Program-made: the position numbers and the translations under genes
NCBI GenBank assembly: GCA_946545145.1
Contig: CAMNNG010000050.1
Span: 1-8,544 of the forward strand
Length of the DNA stretch: 8,544 bases
Direction: 5' to 3'
From: an uncultured Bacillota bacterium
GTDB lineage: Bacteria; Bacillota; Clostridia; Peptostreptococcales; Anaerovoracaceae
The notes under the pieces: model-generated
The model's input: the letters and a program-made list of their open reading frames with translations, nothing else
What the model was told of the DNA's origin: nothing
The model's database searches: none
Shown here: piece after piece, positions 1 to 6,971 of the stretch
Layout: every line of letters begins with the position of its first letter
Numbering within the stretch: the first letter of the stretch is position 1

Positions 1-629
1 CTCTCACCTGCCTTTCCCAGCGCCGGGATGAGCAGCGCTATGCTTACAGTGAGCAGGAAGTCAAATACAAAATACAGATTCCTCAAAGGGGAATCATAAT
101 CCAGGCAGCTCGCCAGCCACTCGCCATACTCCACAAAACAATACAGCATAACGACCCCGCAGACCGCGCGCTTCTCTTTCTCGGCATCTTCACCGCTCCT
201 GCCCATCAGGCGGATCCACGCATTCCAGATCAGAAGTCCCATCAGGACCGCAGTGACCGTATTGTTGAAGTAAGCGCCATACTGCATGAAAACAAGCGCC
301 ATCACTGTCACGAAAACCGCAGTCACCACCGCTGTCGTCCATCTGACCCTTCCGCTCAGATCGGGATCTATGCTGTACTGCATAGATATGACCAGCAAAA
401 AAAGCATGGCCGCATCCCAGCTCATGTACGGGATGAACGAATCCGGGGCAGATGATCCGTAGAAATGCAGATACAGGGTCCACCACAGATCGCCCAGGAA
501 ATATGTTCCCGCGAACATGGCATAGAGCATCCACAGCCTGCTCCTCCGCCGGACCGCCTGCGCTGTAGCGATCGCCATGCATGCGGCTGCTGCCGTCATC
601 TGAAAAATGTTAAGCCCATGCTCAAGCAT
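1..629 (-). CDS. Polytopic membrane protein of unknown function, 3' end beyond the window
   Basis: An open frame of 209 codons runs from ATG 629-627 to the window edge without a stop, so the C-terminus is missing. I do not recognise a named family. About seven hydrophobic segments can be seen (residues near 5-25, 33-56, 66-84, 97-118, 123-141, 154-172 and 184-203). Short charged loops separate them, such as RRRSR at 27-31 and a cytoplasmic-looking EDAEKEKR at 147-154. Tryptophans and tyrosines cluster at the membrane edges (GDLWW at 46-50). It is the third gene of the sigma-factor operon and overlaps the preceding gene by 8 bases. Three consecutive in-frame ATGs lie at 635, 632 and 629. The AGGGAG at 643-638 is best spaced (8 nt) from the last, which I chose. 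A membrane sensor or effector partner of the upstream sigma factor is inference from position only. Confidence 0.8.
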   Translation of the reverse strand, partial: MLEHGLNIFQMTAAAACMAIATAQAVRRRSRLWMLYAMFAGTYFLGDLWWTLYLHFYGSSAPDSFIPYMSWDAAMLFLLVISMQYSIDPDLSGRVRWTTAVVTAVFVTVMALVFMQYGAYFNNTVTAVLMGLLIWNAWIRLMGRSGEDAEKEKRAVCGVVMLYCFVEYGEWLASCLDYDSPLRNLYFVFDFLLTVSIALLIPALGKAGE

Positions 630-1014
630 CATCATCTCTCCCTGTCTGCCGGCCCCCGCCGGGCGTTTGATCGTCCTTCATCGCGCCGCCGGAATCAGAA
701 TAATCTTTCAGGCGGATGCAAAAGACCGTGACCGCTGCGCCGAGCAGAAAGGCGACGATGCCGATCACGACATATCCAAGATAACCGTTCGCCGCGAAGA
801 TGCTTCCGCTCATCCCGCTTCCTGCGCCGGCGGGCGCGGCATTATCAGACAGATCCGGCATCATCACCGCGAGGAGGATCACAGCAGCAAAGCTAACAGC
901 TCCCGCGCCCGCGCCAATAAGGCGCGCCCTTACTGCCCGCTTTGCCCTTTCGGCCTCAGCCAGCTGCGCCGCGCGTCTGTGCATCGCCTCTATCCTTTCC
1001 TCATTCGTACGCAT
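622..1014 (-). CDS. Small two-helix membrane protein, candidate anti-sigma factor
   Basis: This protein has 130 residues. It starts with a charged, probably helical cytoplasmic segment (residues 1-31, rich in Glu, Arg and Ala). A transmembrane helix follows (about 32-52), then a short Gly/Ala/Ser-rich external loop (53-77), a second helix (about 78-100), and a polar tail ending in DDDA. It lies directly behind the ECF sigma gene, overlapping it by 14 bases, and runs into the next gene with an 8-base overlap. ECF sigma factors are often followed by a membrane-bound anti-sigma factor whose cytoplasmic N-terminus binds the sigma factor, and the layout here fits. However, the His-x3-Cys-x2-Cys zinc anti-sigma motif is absent and no other named domain is visible, so the role is inferred from context. 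AAGGAAGG at 1030-1023 lies 8 nt before the ATG. Confidence 0.82.
   Translation of the reverse strand: MRTNEERIEAMHRRAAQLAEAERAKRAVRARLIGAGAGAVSFAAVILLAVMMPDLSDNAAPAGAGSGMSGSIFAANGYLGYVVIGIVAFLLGAAVTVFCIRLKDYSDSGGAMKDDQTPGGGRQTGRDDDA
638..643 (-). promoter_or_regulatory. Ribosome binding site deciding the start of the membrane protein
   Basis: AGGGAG on the minus strand lies inside the coding end of the preceding gene. It is 2, 5 and 8 nt from the three tandem ATG codons at 635, 632 and 629. The 8-nt spacing favours the third; the second remains possible. Confidence 0.6.
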
Positions 1015-1588
1015 TCGTGATACCTTCCTTTGCCAGCTCTCTACGCATATGTTCCTTGCCCCTTGTCAGAAGATGGTCCACTCTCTTCGGCTTCACACCC
1101 ATGACCAGGGCCGCGTCCTTATATGTCAGTTCCTCTATATATACCAGCCACAAAGCCTCTTTCAGCTCCGGGTCTATCCTTCCCATGCATTCAAGCAGCA
1201 CTTTCCGGCGCTCATCAGCTGCCATCCTTGCAGCTCCGTGGGGTTCATCATTCGCCGCCCGGCTGCCCGCCAGCACTATGCTCTGCACATCCGGGTCCAT
1301 GCTGTCCAGACTAAAAGAGTCCACGCGTCGTTTTACAGAATAAAAACGCGACGCGAGATTGCGCGCCGTTTTGAAAAGGTAAGCCTTGAACTTGCCCTCA
1401 TTCATTCTCGGCCTTTTCACCATGATCCTTGCGAACGCTTCTATCATCAGGTCTTCGGAGTCCTGCCAGTCGTGCAGGTATCCGTTCAGATAGACAGTCA
1501 GGCTGTCGCCATAGCGGATCATCAGTTCATCATATGAATTTGTATCTCCCTTCAGGAACAGGTGATATAATTCATCATCTGTAAGCAT
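1001..1588 (-). CDS. RNA polymerase sigma factor, ECF / sigma-70 family
   Basis: This 195-residue protein would bind core RNA polymerase and direct it to a dedicated set of promoters. It has the two-domain layout and length of ECF sigma factors. Region 2 spans about residues 8-88, with the conserved acidic stretch WQDSEDLMIEAF at 41-52 and a basic helix (FKAYLFKTARN, then KRR) for promoter melting. A variable acidic linker follows (about 90-120). Region 4 spans about 124-188, with a helix-turn-helix (ELTYKDAALVMGVKPKRVDHLL, about 153-174) that would read the -35 element. No extra C-terminal domain is present. The ATG at 1588 is preceded by GGGAG at 1600-1596 (7-nt spacing) and by a sigma-A type promoter. 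It is the first gene of a three-gene operon with overlapping reading frames. The signal it answers and its regulon cannot be read from the sequence. Confidence 0.93.
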   Translation of the reverse strand: MLTDDELYHLFLKGDTNSYDELMIRYGDSLTVYLNGYLHDWQDSEDLMIEAFARIMVKRPRMNEGKFKAYLFKTARNLASRFYSVKRRVDSFSLDSMDPDVQSIVLAGSRAANDEPHGAARMAADERRKVLLECMGRIDPELKEALWLVYIEELTYKDAALVMGVKPKRVDHLLTRGKEHMRRELAKEGITNAYE

Positions 1589-1652
1589 GCATTTTCTCCC
1601 GCCTGATGCGGCGACCCGGCTGGATCACCACCGAAAACCAACCCTTGCTCAC

Positions 1653-1682
1653 ATTATAGAATAAGAGTCGTCACTTTTGCAA
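1653..1682 (-). promoter_or_regulatory. Sigma-A type promoter of the sigma-factor operon
   Basis: On the minus strand TTGCAA (1682-1677) and a perfect TATAAT (1658-1653) are separated by 18 nt. Transcription would start near 1646, giving a leader of about 58 nt before the sigma gene. A housekeeping promoter suggests basal expression; I saw no clear autoregulatory ECF promoter. Confidence 0.72.
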
Positions 1683-1724
1683 TCTAATTGTCCGAATCAT
1701 TCTGAAGTATAACTATAACGAACA

Positions 1725-1749
1725 GGGGAAGCAGGATCACTGCTTCCCC
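1725..1749 (-). terminator. Hairpin terminator behind the surface-protein gene
   Basis: A perfect 10-bp stem (GGGGAAGCAG with CTGCTTCCCC) closes a 5-nt loop, 47 bases past the stop codon of the large gene. On the minus strand the tail that follows (TGTTCGTTATAG) is only moderately T-rich, so termination may be incomplete. The position between two transcription units supports the call. Confidence 0.6.
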
Positions 1750-1795
1750 GTTTCTCTAAAACATTTTTATCTCCTCTGCGCCGGCAGGCTGCATG

Positions 1796-4700
1796 CTATT
1801 TGACAGTCACTGTCACTGCCGCGCGCACTCCGTTCGTCGCAAAGACATAGATCTTGCACTTGCCCTTCGCGACTCCGGTGATCCTGCCGCTCTTTGAGAC
1901 CTTCGCGACCGCCTTGTCGCTCGTCGCGTATCTGAACTTCGCTTCATGCGACACGAGATCTCTTCCCTTGACGCACTTCGTTATCTTTGCGCCTTTGATC
2001 ACCGCCGTTTTGCCCTTAGCCACCGTAATGGCTTTCTTCTTGAGGATGATCTTCTTCGCATTGGTATAATACCTGTTTACGTTGCCTGTCACGCTGTGTC
2101 CCAGGGCGCTCTTCGCGATGTACTGCTTCTTGCCTTTCACAAGACGGTAAGCCTGTACATAACCCTTATAGCAAACGCCCTTCTTCAGCTTCTTCTTAGT
2201 CCACTTCAGCGCCTTGTCCTTTCCGACTGTCTTGACGCGCTTGCATGAAAGAGGAGTCTCTCTTCCGTTGCACTTAGCGAAGAAGATATCATATCCGTCG
2301 GCCTGCGGCACCTTCGTCCATGTGAAGGTCATCGACTTTTTCCCTGCGCTCATCTTCGACAGCAGGACAGGGATCTTTTCCGTCCTGATATGCGAAGCAT
2401 CTTGCGCGCAAATGAATTTGATCATACCGTTCGCGCCGGATGTTGCCGCGCTGACCTTGCCTGCTCCCCAGTCATGGCCAAGCCTTTTGACCACAGTCTT
2501 ATCCGCCGCTATATGATGATCTGCCTGACTGTCGAGATAGCACTTGCCGCACTCCGCGCACTTCCAGTGCTCGAGCCTTCCGTCCTCTGTGCATGTGGCC
2601 GCTTTAGCCTCGACATTCTGCAGTTTGTGCGCCTTCACTGTTATCGTGACTGCAGGGTCAGGGATCACGGTCGTGTCGCCTGCCTGCCAGGATACTGTGT
2701 AAGTCCTGTCAGACGTCATCTCCTTCGGCAGCGTTACCTCTGCCTGCTGGCTCGTCTGGCTGCCGTTCGTCACAGCTGTCTGGACCTCATTTCCGTTCTC
2801 ATCGGAGATGATGACCTTCATTCCGCTTATCAGACCTTTGCCCTTCAGCGTCACTGTGTTCTTTCCGCCGTCGCCGTCCATGACCGCCTTTTCAGGCGCT
2901 ACGCTTTCTACCTTCGGACCGACCCAGATCTTGACTCCCGTCTCGACATCGTTGCCGTTCTGGTCTTTGACCACCTTCGTCGTCGACTTGTTGACCGCGC
3001 TTGCGGATACGGTGATCTCGCCTATCCTGTTTCCTGTCGACAGCTTGTTCGCTCCAACATCCAGCACTGCGCCTGTCACGCCCGCATCGAGCGAGAACGT
3101 GATCTTCGCCGGGTAAGCCTCCAGCTCTTCGTCCGTGTAAGCAACGCCTTCATCGTCATAGCATACCGGACCGAGTTCCTTCATATCTATCTCCGCTCCG
3201 AGCGGCAGCATTTCAGGAACATCTGTGAAGCCTACATCCTCGAGAGTTCTGACGCGCGGCACTTTCATCGTTACCTCGTTGCTCGTGATCGTATCCCCGC
3301 GTCTGTTGGTCGCCGACACAGTGATGTTCGACTCCTGCTTCGGCGTCACTCCTGTGATCGCGCATTTCTCTTTGTTCTGAGCGTCACTGATTACATAAGC
3401 CTCTTCATTGCTGCTCGCAAAAGTAAGCGACTTGTTCGTGAGGTCGAAGTCTTCTCCGTACTGGTCTTTGCCTGTGATATCGAAGAAGTCTATGCATCTT
3501 ACCGGCTCTTCCGAGCGTATGACAGCATCAGGATCCTTCTGCGCCAGAGTCAGTTCTTTCAATATCGGCTGCTGCTTGACATCGATCGTCAGCTCGCCTG
3601 TGACTTCCTTCTTGTTGAGGTTCACGAATTTGCCTGTCAGTACGACGCTTCCCGTAGTGCCGTCATCGTTGGTGATGGCTCCTTCAGGCACGATGACCGT
3701 CCTGCTGTTCGCGTCATAAGTCACCTTGTCCGATTTGATCGTTCCTTTGTCCGTCACAGTCCACTCAATGCTGTCGAGCTCCGCCTGTGTGAACGTGTAA
3801 GCATCTCCGTTCTGGTCTCTCGCCGAGAGTTTGACGTCCGCGAGCGCGAACGGCTCATCCTCGTAGAGAGTCTCATCGCTTACATCTATTATCTCGACTA
3901 CGTACGGTTTCTTGGATACCGTATAGTTAAGCGTATTGGACTCTACTGAGCCTATCACGAGTTTCAGGCTGCCGTTTCCTTTATACTTTCCTGTAAGCTT
4001 GCCCTGCTCTACTGCCGAGTAGATGCCGTCAGCTGTCCAGTCAAGGGTCTCGCCTGAAAGATCCCAATCTTCTCCGTACTGGTCTTTTGCCGTTATCTCT
4101 ACATCCGCAAGATCGAGCTCGTAGCCCTCTCCGACTCCGAGGCCGTCCTTCGTCAGTTTGTCGCATGCTATCTCAAGCGTTTCGAGAGCTCTTGCTTCAT
4201 CGACCTTCAGCGTCAGCTTGTTAGATGTCACGTCTCCGGATCTCAACTGGATCTCGTATGTTCCGGCCTGAGTCGGCTTGAACACATTTCCGTTGATCTC
4301 GTTTCCGTTGACGACCCATTTCAAAGTATCCGTATCCACGAGCCAGTCGTTGCCGTACTGGTCTTCAGCTGTGAACTTGAGTTTCGAGAGATCGACCTCA
4401 TCCGAACCATCTCCGAGAACGAGCGTTGCCAGAGTCTTCGGATCCGTCACATCGGATATAGTCAGCTTGTCCAGCTTCTTCTTGGCAAGAGCTTCTATCT
4501 CGACCCAGCCGGGCGAATAGACCTTGCCCTGCGAGCCCTGGACATATACCCTTACATGATACTTGCCGGGTTCTGTGAACCGGACATTTCCCGCGGAGTC
4601 CACGCTGAGACCGTTCATTTCTTTAGCCTCCCAGAAGACCGGTCTGCTGATCTCTTTTCCTGTGGCATCTTCCACTGTCGCCTTGAGGCCGTTCGCGGAC

Positions 4701-6862
4701 AAAAGTTCGCTTTCGTCGCTTACATATCCGGTATATTCTCCTGTGAGATCCACTGCTCCGTCGAACGGTCTGTCCGTGATGCTGATCTTGATGATCTGTG
4801 TGTTGAACTTGCCGTTTTCTGCTGCGGTCGGGTCATTGTATGATGTATATTTCGTATCGGAATTGAGCACCCATCTGAGATACTGTACCCCCTCCTGGTT
4901 CGCGGTAAGTATGTTCCTTCCCGTCGCCGCATTGTGCGGTGTGATCGATACCTTATCGCTCGATGTCTGGACTACGCCGTGTTCGTCGCAGCATACCCAG
5001 TGTCCGCCGCTCTCATCAAATCCGTAATACGGAACGTTGTTTTCATTCAGCCCTTCCAGATCGATCCCGTCAAGAGCGAACTTGTCACCAACGTTCATCT
5101 CATATTCATCCGGAACGCCCTTAGCCATTTTCACTGTGTGCAGCGGATAGATAGGCACGATCCTGTTCACATGAGATGTGAACGCACGCCCCGCGACACT
5201 CATCGACGTCCCGCATGGACACATCGGAACATTGCCCAATATTTCGTTGACCTCGTTTGTGACCTCAGTCTTGTGGTCTTCGCTCATCTTGGTCCATTCC
5301 ACATGATCAATGCTGTGGTCACGTCCTCCGGGATTTCTGAAGCGGCCGTATGTCTTGCCGTAGTCCCTGTCGTAGTTTGTCATGTTGACATTCTTTACAG
5401 CTCTGTTATAGAGGTTCGAGACGGCGATCGTTCCTCCATCGCCATAATCGGATCCGAAGATCGTACAATATTCACTGTGATCTCTTGACCCCTGATAAAA
5501 GTCTACACCATCTGCGTAGTTATGACCGCCGAGAGAGAATATCGCCACTTTATATGTGATCGCGACCGGTGTATTGTAATCGACTGTGATATCCTTGTTC
5601 TCGCTGATCTGGCTGATCTCTAAAGCCGTCTGAGGCGGCAGCTTTGCTTCTGTAGTGACAGCCTGTGACGTTTCCCTCTTGGTCGTCTTGCCTTCCTGGT
5701 ATACGCTTCTGTAAGCTTCCTCAAACGTGAAATCGAACTGGAGCGACACACGAGGAAATGGCAGTAATGTCGCCGGATTTCCAGTCTCCCCGGCGAAATT
5801 GATGCCGATACCTAAGTGCTGACCGAAGGTTATCTCCTTGCTCTTTTCAACGGATGTGCTGACCTCCGTGCTCTGCGTGTTTGTAAATGAAAGAGCCACG
5901 GTGTTTTCCGACGTAGAATTGTTCTCCGCGTAAACAGCATTGCCGTCCTTATTTGAAGTCAGTCCTGCTCCCAGCGTATCTGCCTCATTCGTCGGATCAT
6001 CCTCATCCTCTTCTTCCTCTTCTTCCTTTTCGTACTCCGGATAGAAGTATTCGACATTCTCATCTACAAGCGGATTCACTTCGAAATCATAGAACACGAT
6101 ACCAAACGAGTTGTAATAACATGTTCTCAGATCAGATGTTCCTTCTCTGCTCACCCTCGATACGATCGAATAGAATATCTGCTCCGGGATAACATTTCCG
6201 TTGTCATCTTTCTTCTGTTCTACATCGAGAAATTTGATCCTCTTTCCGAGCGGGGAATCATTCAGTATTTTGCCTGCAGTCGCCTGACTGTGAGTATTCA
6301 TTCCATCGATGATATGCTGACCCATCGCCTGTCTGACTTCTTGGAGGCTGATCGCTGTGCATATTCCCGTACATGCCCATCCACCGTCTTCCTTTCCCCA
6401 CAGTGAGCTTTTCTGTGATTCCGGATTCGAAAGAACATTCTTTACATTAGGATAGTGGCGCGATTCCGATGTCGAGCGAAATTTGTCAGCATATTCTGCA
6501 TCGGTTATATAGTTGGCTCTCTCGCCTTCCGAAGCAAAGATAGTATCTGCGACCGGCGCCCATTGACCGATGAGCCTATCCTTTACTACGCCCTCAAGAA
6601 AGGCCACATTCAACGTCTGCTTCGTATTGTTCGTCACATCTGTATATGTGCACGGGTCCAGTATTATCTTCTTGTATCCGGTCCGTACATTCGGCTTTGC
6701 AGAGTCATAGTAATACTTTACATAGTCATTGTCCTTCGGACCGTCCGTGTCCCCGTCATCAGCAAACGCTGTCAAGGGACACATGGTGAAGACCATAGCT
6801 GCGCACAGCACAATGGCTGACGCAAGACGCATCACCCTTGTTCCTCGCTTTTCTCTGTTCAC
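1796..6862 (-). CDS. Large secreted multidomain surface protein with aerolysin-like pore-former module and Ig-like array
   Basis: This protein has 1688 residues. A signal peptide (basic start, hydrophobic core about 11-30, AFA before DD) should be cut after residue 34. Residues 45-275 form an unrecognised N-terminal region, followed by a Glu/Asp tract (276-289). About 307-445 resembles the aerolysin/ETX-MTX2 pore-forming fold: Ser/Thr-rich strands, an amphipathic hairpin and a LPPQTALEI strand. Ig-like domains follow at about 570-697, 698-790, 796-887, 893-982, 987-1096, 1100-1200 and 1205-1312. Then come an IPT/TIG-like domain (1315-1410), a zinc-ribbon-like segment with C1424, C1435, C1438 and C1441, an Fn3-like domain (1496-1595) and a BIG2-like domain (1600-1688). 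The Lys-rich end has no LPxTG motif or membrane anchor, so the protein is released or held non-covalently on the wall. The start is GTG with AGGAGG 6 nt before it; ATG at codon 11 would leave a signal peptide without its basic start. It is a single-gene unit between terminators. Adhesin or toxin-like action on host or rival membranes is inference. Confidence 0.9.
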   Translation of the reverse strand: MNREKRGTRVMRLASAIVLCAAMVFTMCPLTAFADDGDTDGPKDNDYVKYYYDSAKPNVRTGYKKIILDPCTYTDVTNNTKQTLNVAFLEGVVKDRLIGQWAPVADTIFASEGERANYITDAEYADKFRSTSESRHYPNVKNVLSNPESQKSSLWGKEDGGWACTGICTAISLQEVRQAMGQHIIDGMNTHSQATAGKILNDSPLGKRIKFLDVEQKKDDNGNVIPEQIFYSIVSRVSREGTSDLRTCYYNSFGIVFYDFEVNPLVDENVEYFYPEYEKEEEEEEDEDDPTNEADTLGAGLTSNKDGNAVYAENNSTSENTVALSFTNTQSTEVSTSVEKSKEITFGQHLGIGINFAGETGNPATLLPFPRVSLQFDFTFEEAYRSVYQEGKTTKRETSQAVTTEAKLPPQTALEISQISENKDITVDYNTPVAITYKVAIFSLGGHNYADGVDFYQGSRDHSEYCTIFGSDYGDGGTIAVSNLYNRAVKNVNMTNYDRDYGKTYGRFRNPGGRDHSIDHVEWTKMSEDHKTEVTNEVNEILGNVPMCPCGTSMSVAGRAFTSHVNRIVPIYPLHTVKMAKGVPDEYEMNVGDKFALDGIDLEGLNENNVPYYGFDESGGHWVCCDEHGVVQTSSDKVSITPHNAATGRNILTANQEGVQYLRWVLNSDTKYTSYNDPTAAENGKFNTQIIKISITDRPFDGAVDLTGEYTGYVSDESELLSANGLKATVEDATGKEISRPVFWEAKEMNGLSVDSAGNVRFTEPGKYHVRVYVQGSQGKVYSPGWVEIEALAKKKLDKLTISDVTDPKTLATLVLGDGSDEVDLSKLKFTAEDQYGNDWLVDTDTLKWVVNGNEINGNVFKPTQAGTYEIQLRSGDVTSNKLTLKVDEARALETLEIACDKLTKDGLGVGEGYELDLADVEITAKDQYGEDWDLSGETLDWTADGIYSAVEQGKLTGKYKGNGSLKLVIGSVESNTLNYTVSKKPYVVEIIDVSDETLYEDEPFALADVKLSARDQNGDAYTFTQAELDSIEWTVTDKGTIKSDKVTYDANSRTVIVPEGAITNDDGTTGSVVLTGKFVNLNKKEVTGELTIDVKQQPILKELTLAQKDPDAVIRSEEPVRCIDFFDITGKDQYGEDFDLTNKSLTFASSNEEAYVISDAQNKEKCAITGVTPKQESNITVSATNRRGDTITSNEVTMKVPRVRTLEDVGFTDVPEMLPLGAEIDMKELGPVCYDDEGVAYTDEELEAYPAKITFSLDAGVTGAVLDVGANKLSTGNRIGEITVSASAVNKSTTKVVKDQNGNDVETGVKIWVGPKVESVAPEKAVMDGDGGKNTVTLKGKGLISGMKVIISDENGNEVQTAVTNGSQTSQQAEVTLPKEMTSDRTYTVSWQAGDTTVIPDPAVTITVKAHKLQNVEAKAATCTEDGRLEHWKCAECGKCYLDSQADHHIAADKTVVKRLGHDWGAGKVSAATSGANGMIKFICAQDASHIRTEKIPVLLSKMSAGKKSMTFTWTKVPQADGYDIFFAKCNGRETPLSCKRVKTVGKDKALKWTKKKLKKGVCYKGYVQAYRLVKGKKQYIAKSALGHSVTGNVNRYYTNAKKIILKKKAITVAKGKTAVIKGAKITKCVKGRDLVSHEAKFRYATSDKAVAKVSKSGRITGVAKGKCKIYVFATNGVRAAVTVTVK
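2927..4771 (-). repeat. Array of diverged Ig-like repeats with DQYG motif
   Basis: Residues 698-1312 are about six successive beta-sandwich domains of 85-115 residues. The motif DQYG or a close variant recurs at residues 834, 927, 1016 (DQNG), 1133 and 1300 (DQNG), often followed by an acidic and an aromatic residue (NDW, EDW, EDF). At DNA level CCGTACTGGTCTT on the plus strand recurs at 3456-3468, 4074-4086 and 4353-4365. The first two copies extend to 19 identical bases. Elsewhere the repeats are well diverged. Such domains usually serve as a stalk that carries the functional head away from the cell wall. Confidence 0.75.
5528..5944 (-). other. Segment encoding the aerolysin/ETX-MTX2-like pore-forming module
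   Basis: Residues about 307-445 show the pattern of small beta-pore-forming toxins. A strand rich in Thr, Ser and Asn (VALSFTNTQSTEVSTSVEKS, 322-341) leads into alternating polar/hydrophobic strands (HLGIGINFAG at 349-358 and RVSLQFDFTF at 371-380), joined by a turn with Gly and Pro. A second Thr/Ser/Lys-rich strand follows (390-406), then a LPPQTALEI strand (408-416) and further strands (ITVDYNTPVAITYKV). In known family members the alternating hairpin becomes the membrane barrel, and the position after the second Ser/Thr-rich strand carries a VPPG-like motif. Here it reads LPPQ. The match is by pattern, not by alignment. Confidence 0.62.
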
Positions 6863-6868
6863 CTTCTT

Positions 6869-6874
6869 CCTCCT
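6869..6874 (-). promoter_or_regulatory. Consensus ribosome binding site selecting a GTG start
   Basis: AGGAGG on the minus strand lies exactly 6 nt before the GTG at 6862-6860. This supports GTG as the start of the large surface protein over the in-frame ATG at codon 11, which would lose the basic N-terminus of the signal peptide. Confidence 0.8.
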
Positions 6875-6888
6875 CTCTTCCTAAACCC

Positions 6889-6919
6889 CGGCGTCCGCCT
6901 TCTTTTCTGACGGATGCCG
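6889..6919 (-). repeat. Inverted repeat in the leader of the surface-protein gene
   Basis: Nine-base arms at 6889-6897 and 6911-6919 are complementary apart from one A-C mismatch in the minus-strand RNA; the other strand would have a G-U pair instead. A 13-nt loop separates them. The hairpin would sit in the 5' leader about 15 bases upstream of the ribosome binding site. A role in mRNA stability or protein binding is possible but unproven. Confidence 0.4.
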
Positions 6920-6939
6920 CCCTGTCAACCTGATCAGCT

Positions 6940-6968
6940 TATATATCATTGCCTTTCTTTTTTGTAGA
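6940..6968 (-). promoter_or_regulatory. Probable promoter of the surface-protein gene
   Basis: TCTACA (6968-6963) and TATATA (6945-6940) are 17 nt apart on the minus strand, and TGA directly before the -10 gives an extended -10 (TGn). It lies between the upstream terminator and the gene and would give a leader of about 70 nt. The -35 matches TTGACA at four of six positions. Confidence 0.45.
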
Positions 6969-6971
6969 TAC

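Noticed and set aside
190..582. A 130-codon minus-strand frame starting MHGDRYSAG
   Set aside because: It is out of frame with the membrane protein, which gives coherent transmembrane segments over the whole stretch and has a ribosome binding site; this frame has neither.
800..1537. A 245-codon open frame on the plus strand opposite the sigma factor
   Set aside because: The opposite strand encodes a clear sigma factor with conserved regions 2 and 4; this frame resembles no known protein.
2390..3949. A 519-codon open frame on the plus strand
   Set aside because: It lies wholly antisense to the surface-protein gene, has an Arg/His/Leu-rich composition typical of a reverse-strand shadow, no recognisable domain and no good ribosome binding site.
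6923..6928. A perfect TTGACA on the minus strand upstream of the surface-protein gene
   Set aside because: At 17-nt spacing the -10 position reads AAAGAA, a poor match; the extended -10 at 6945-6940 is the better promoter candidate.
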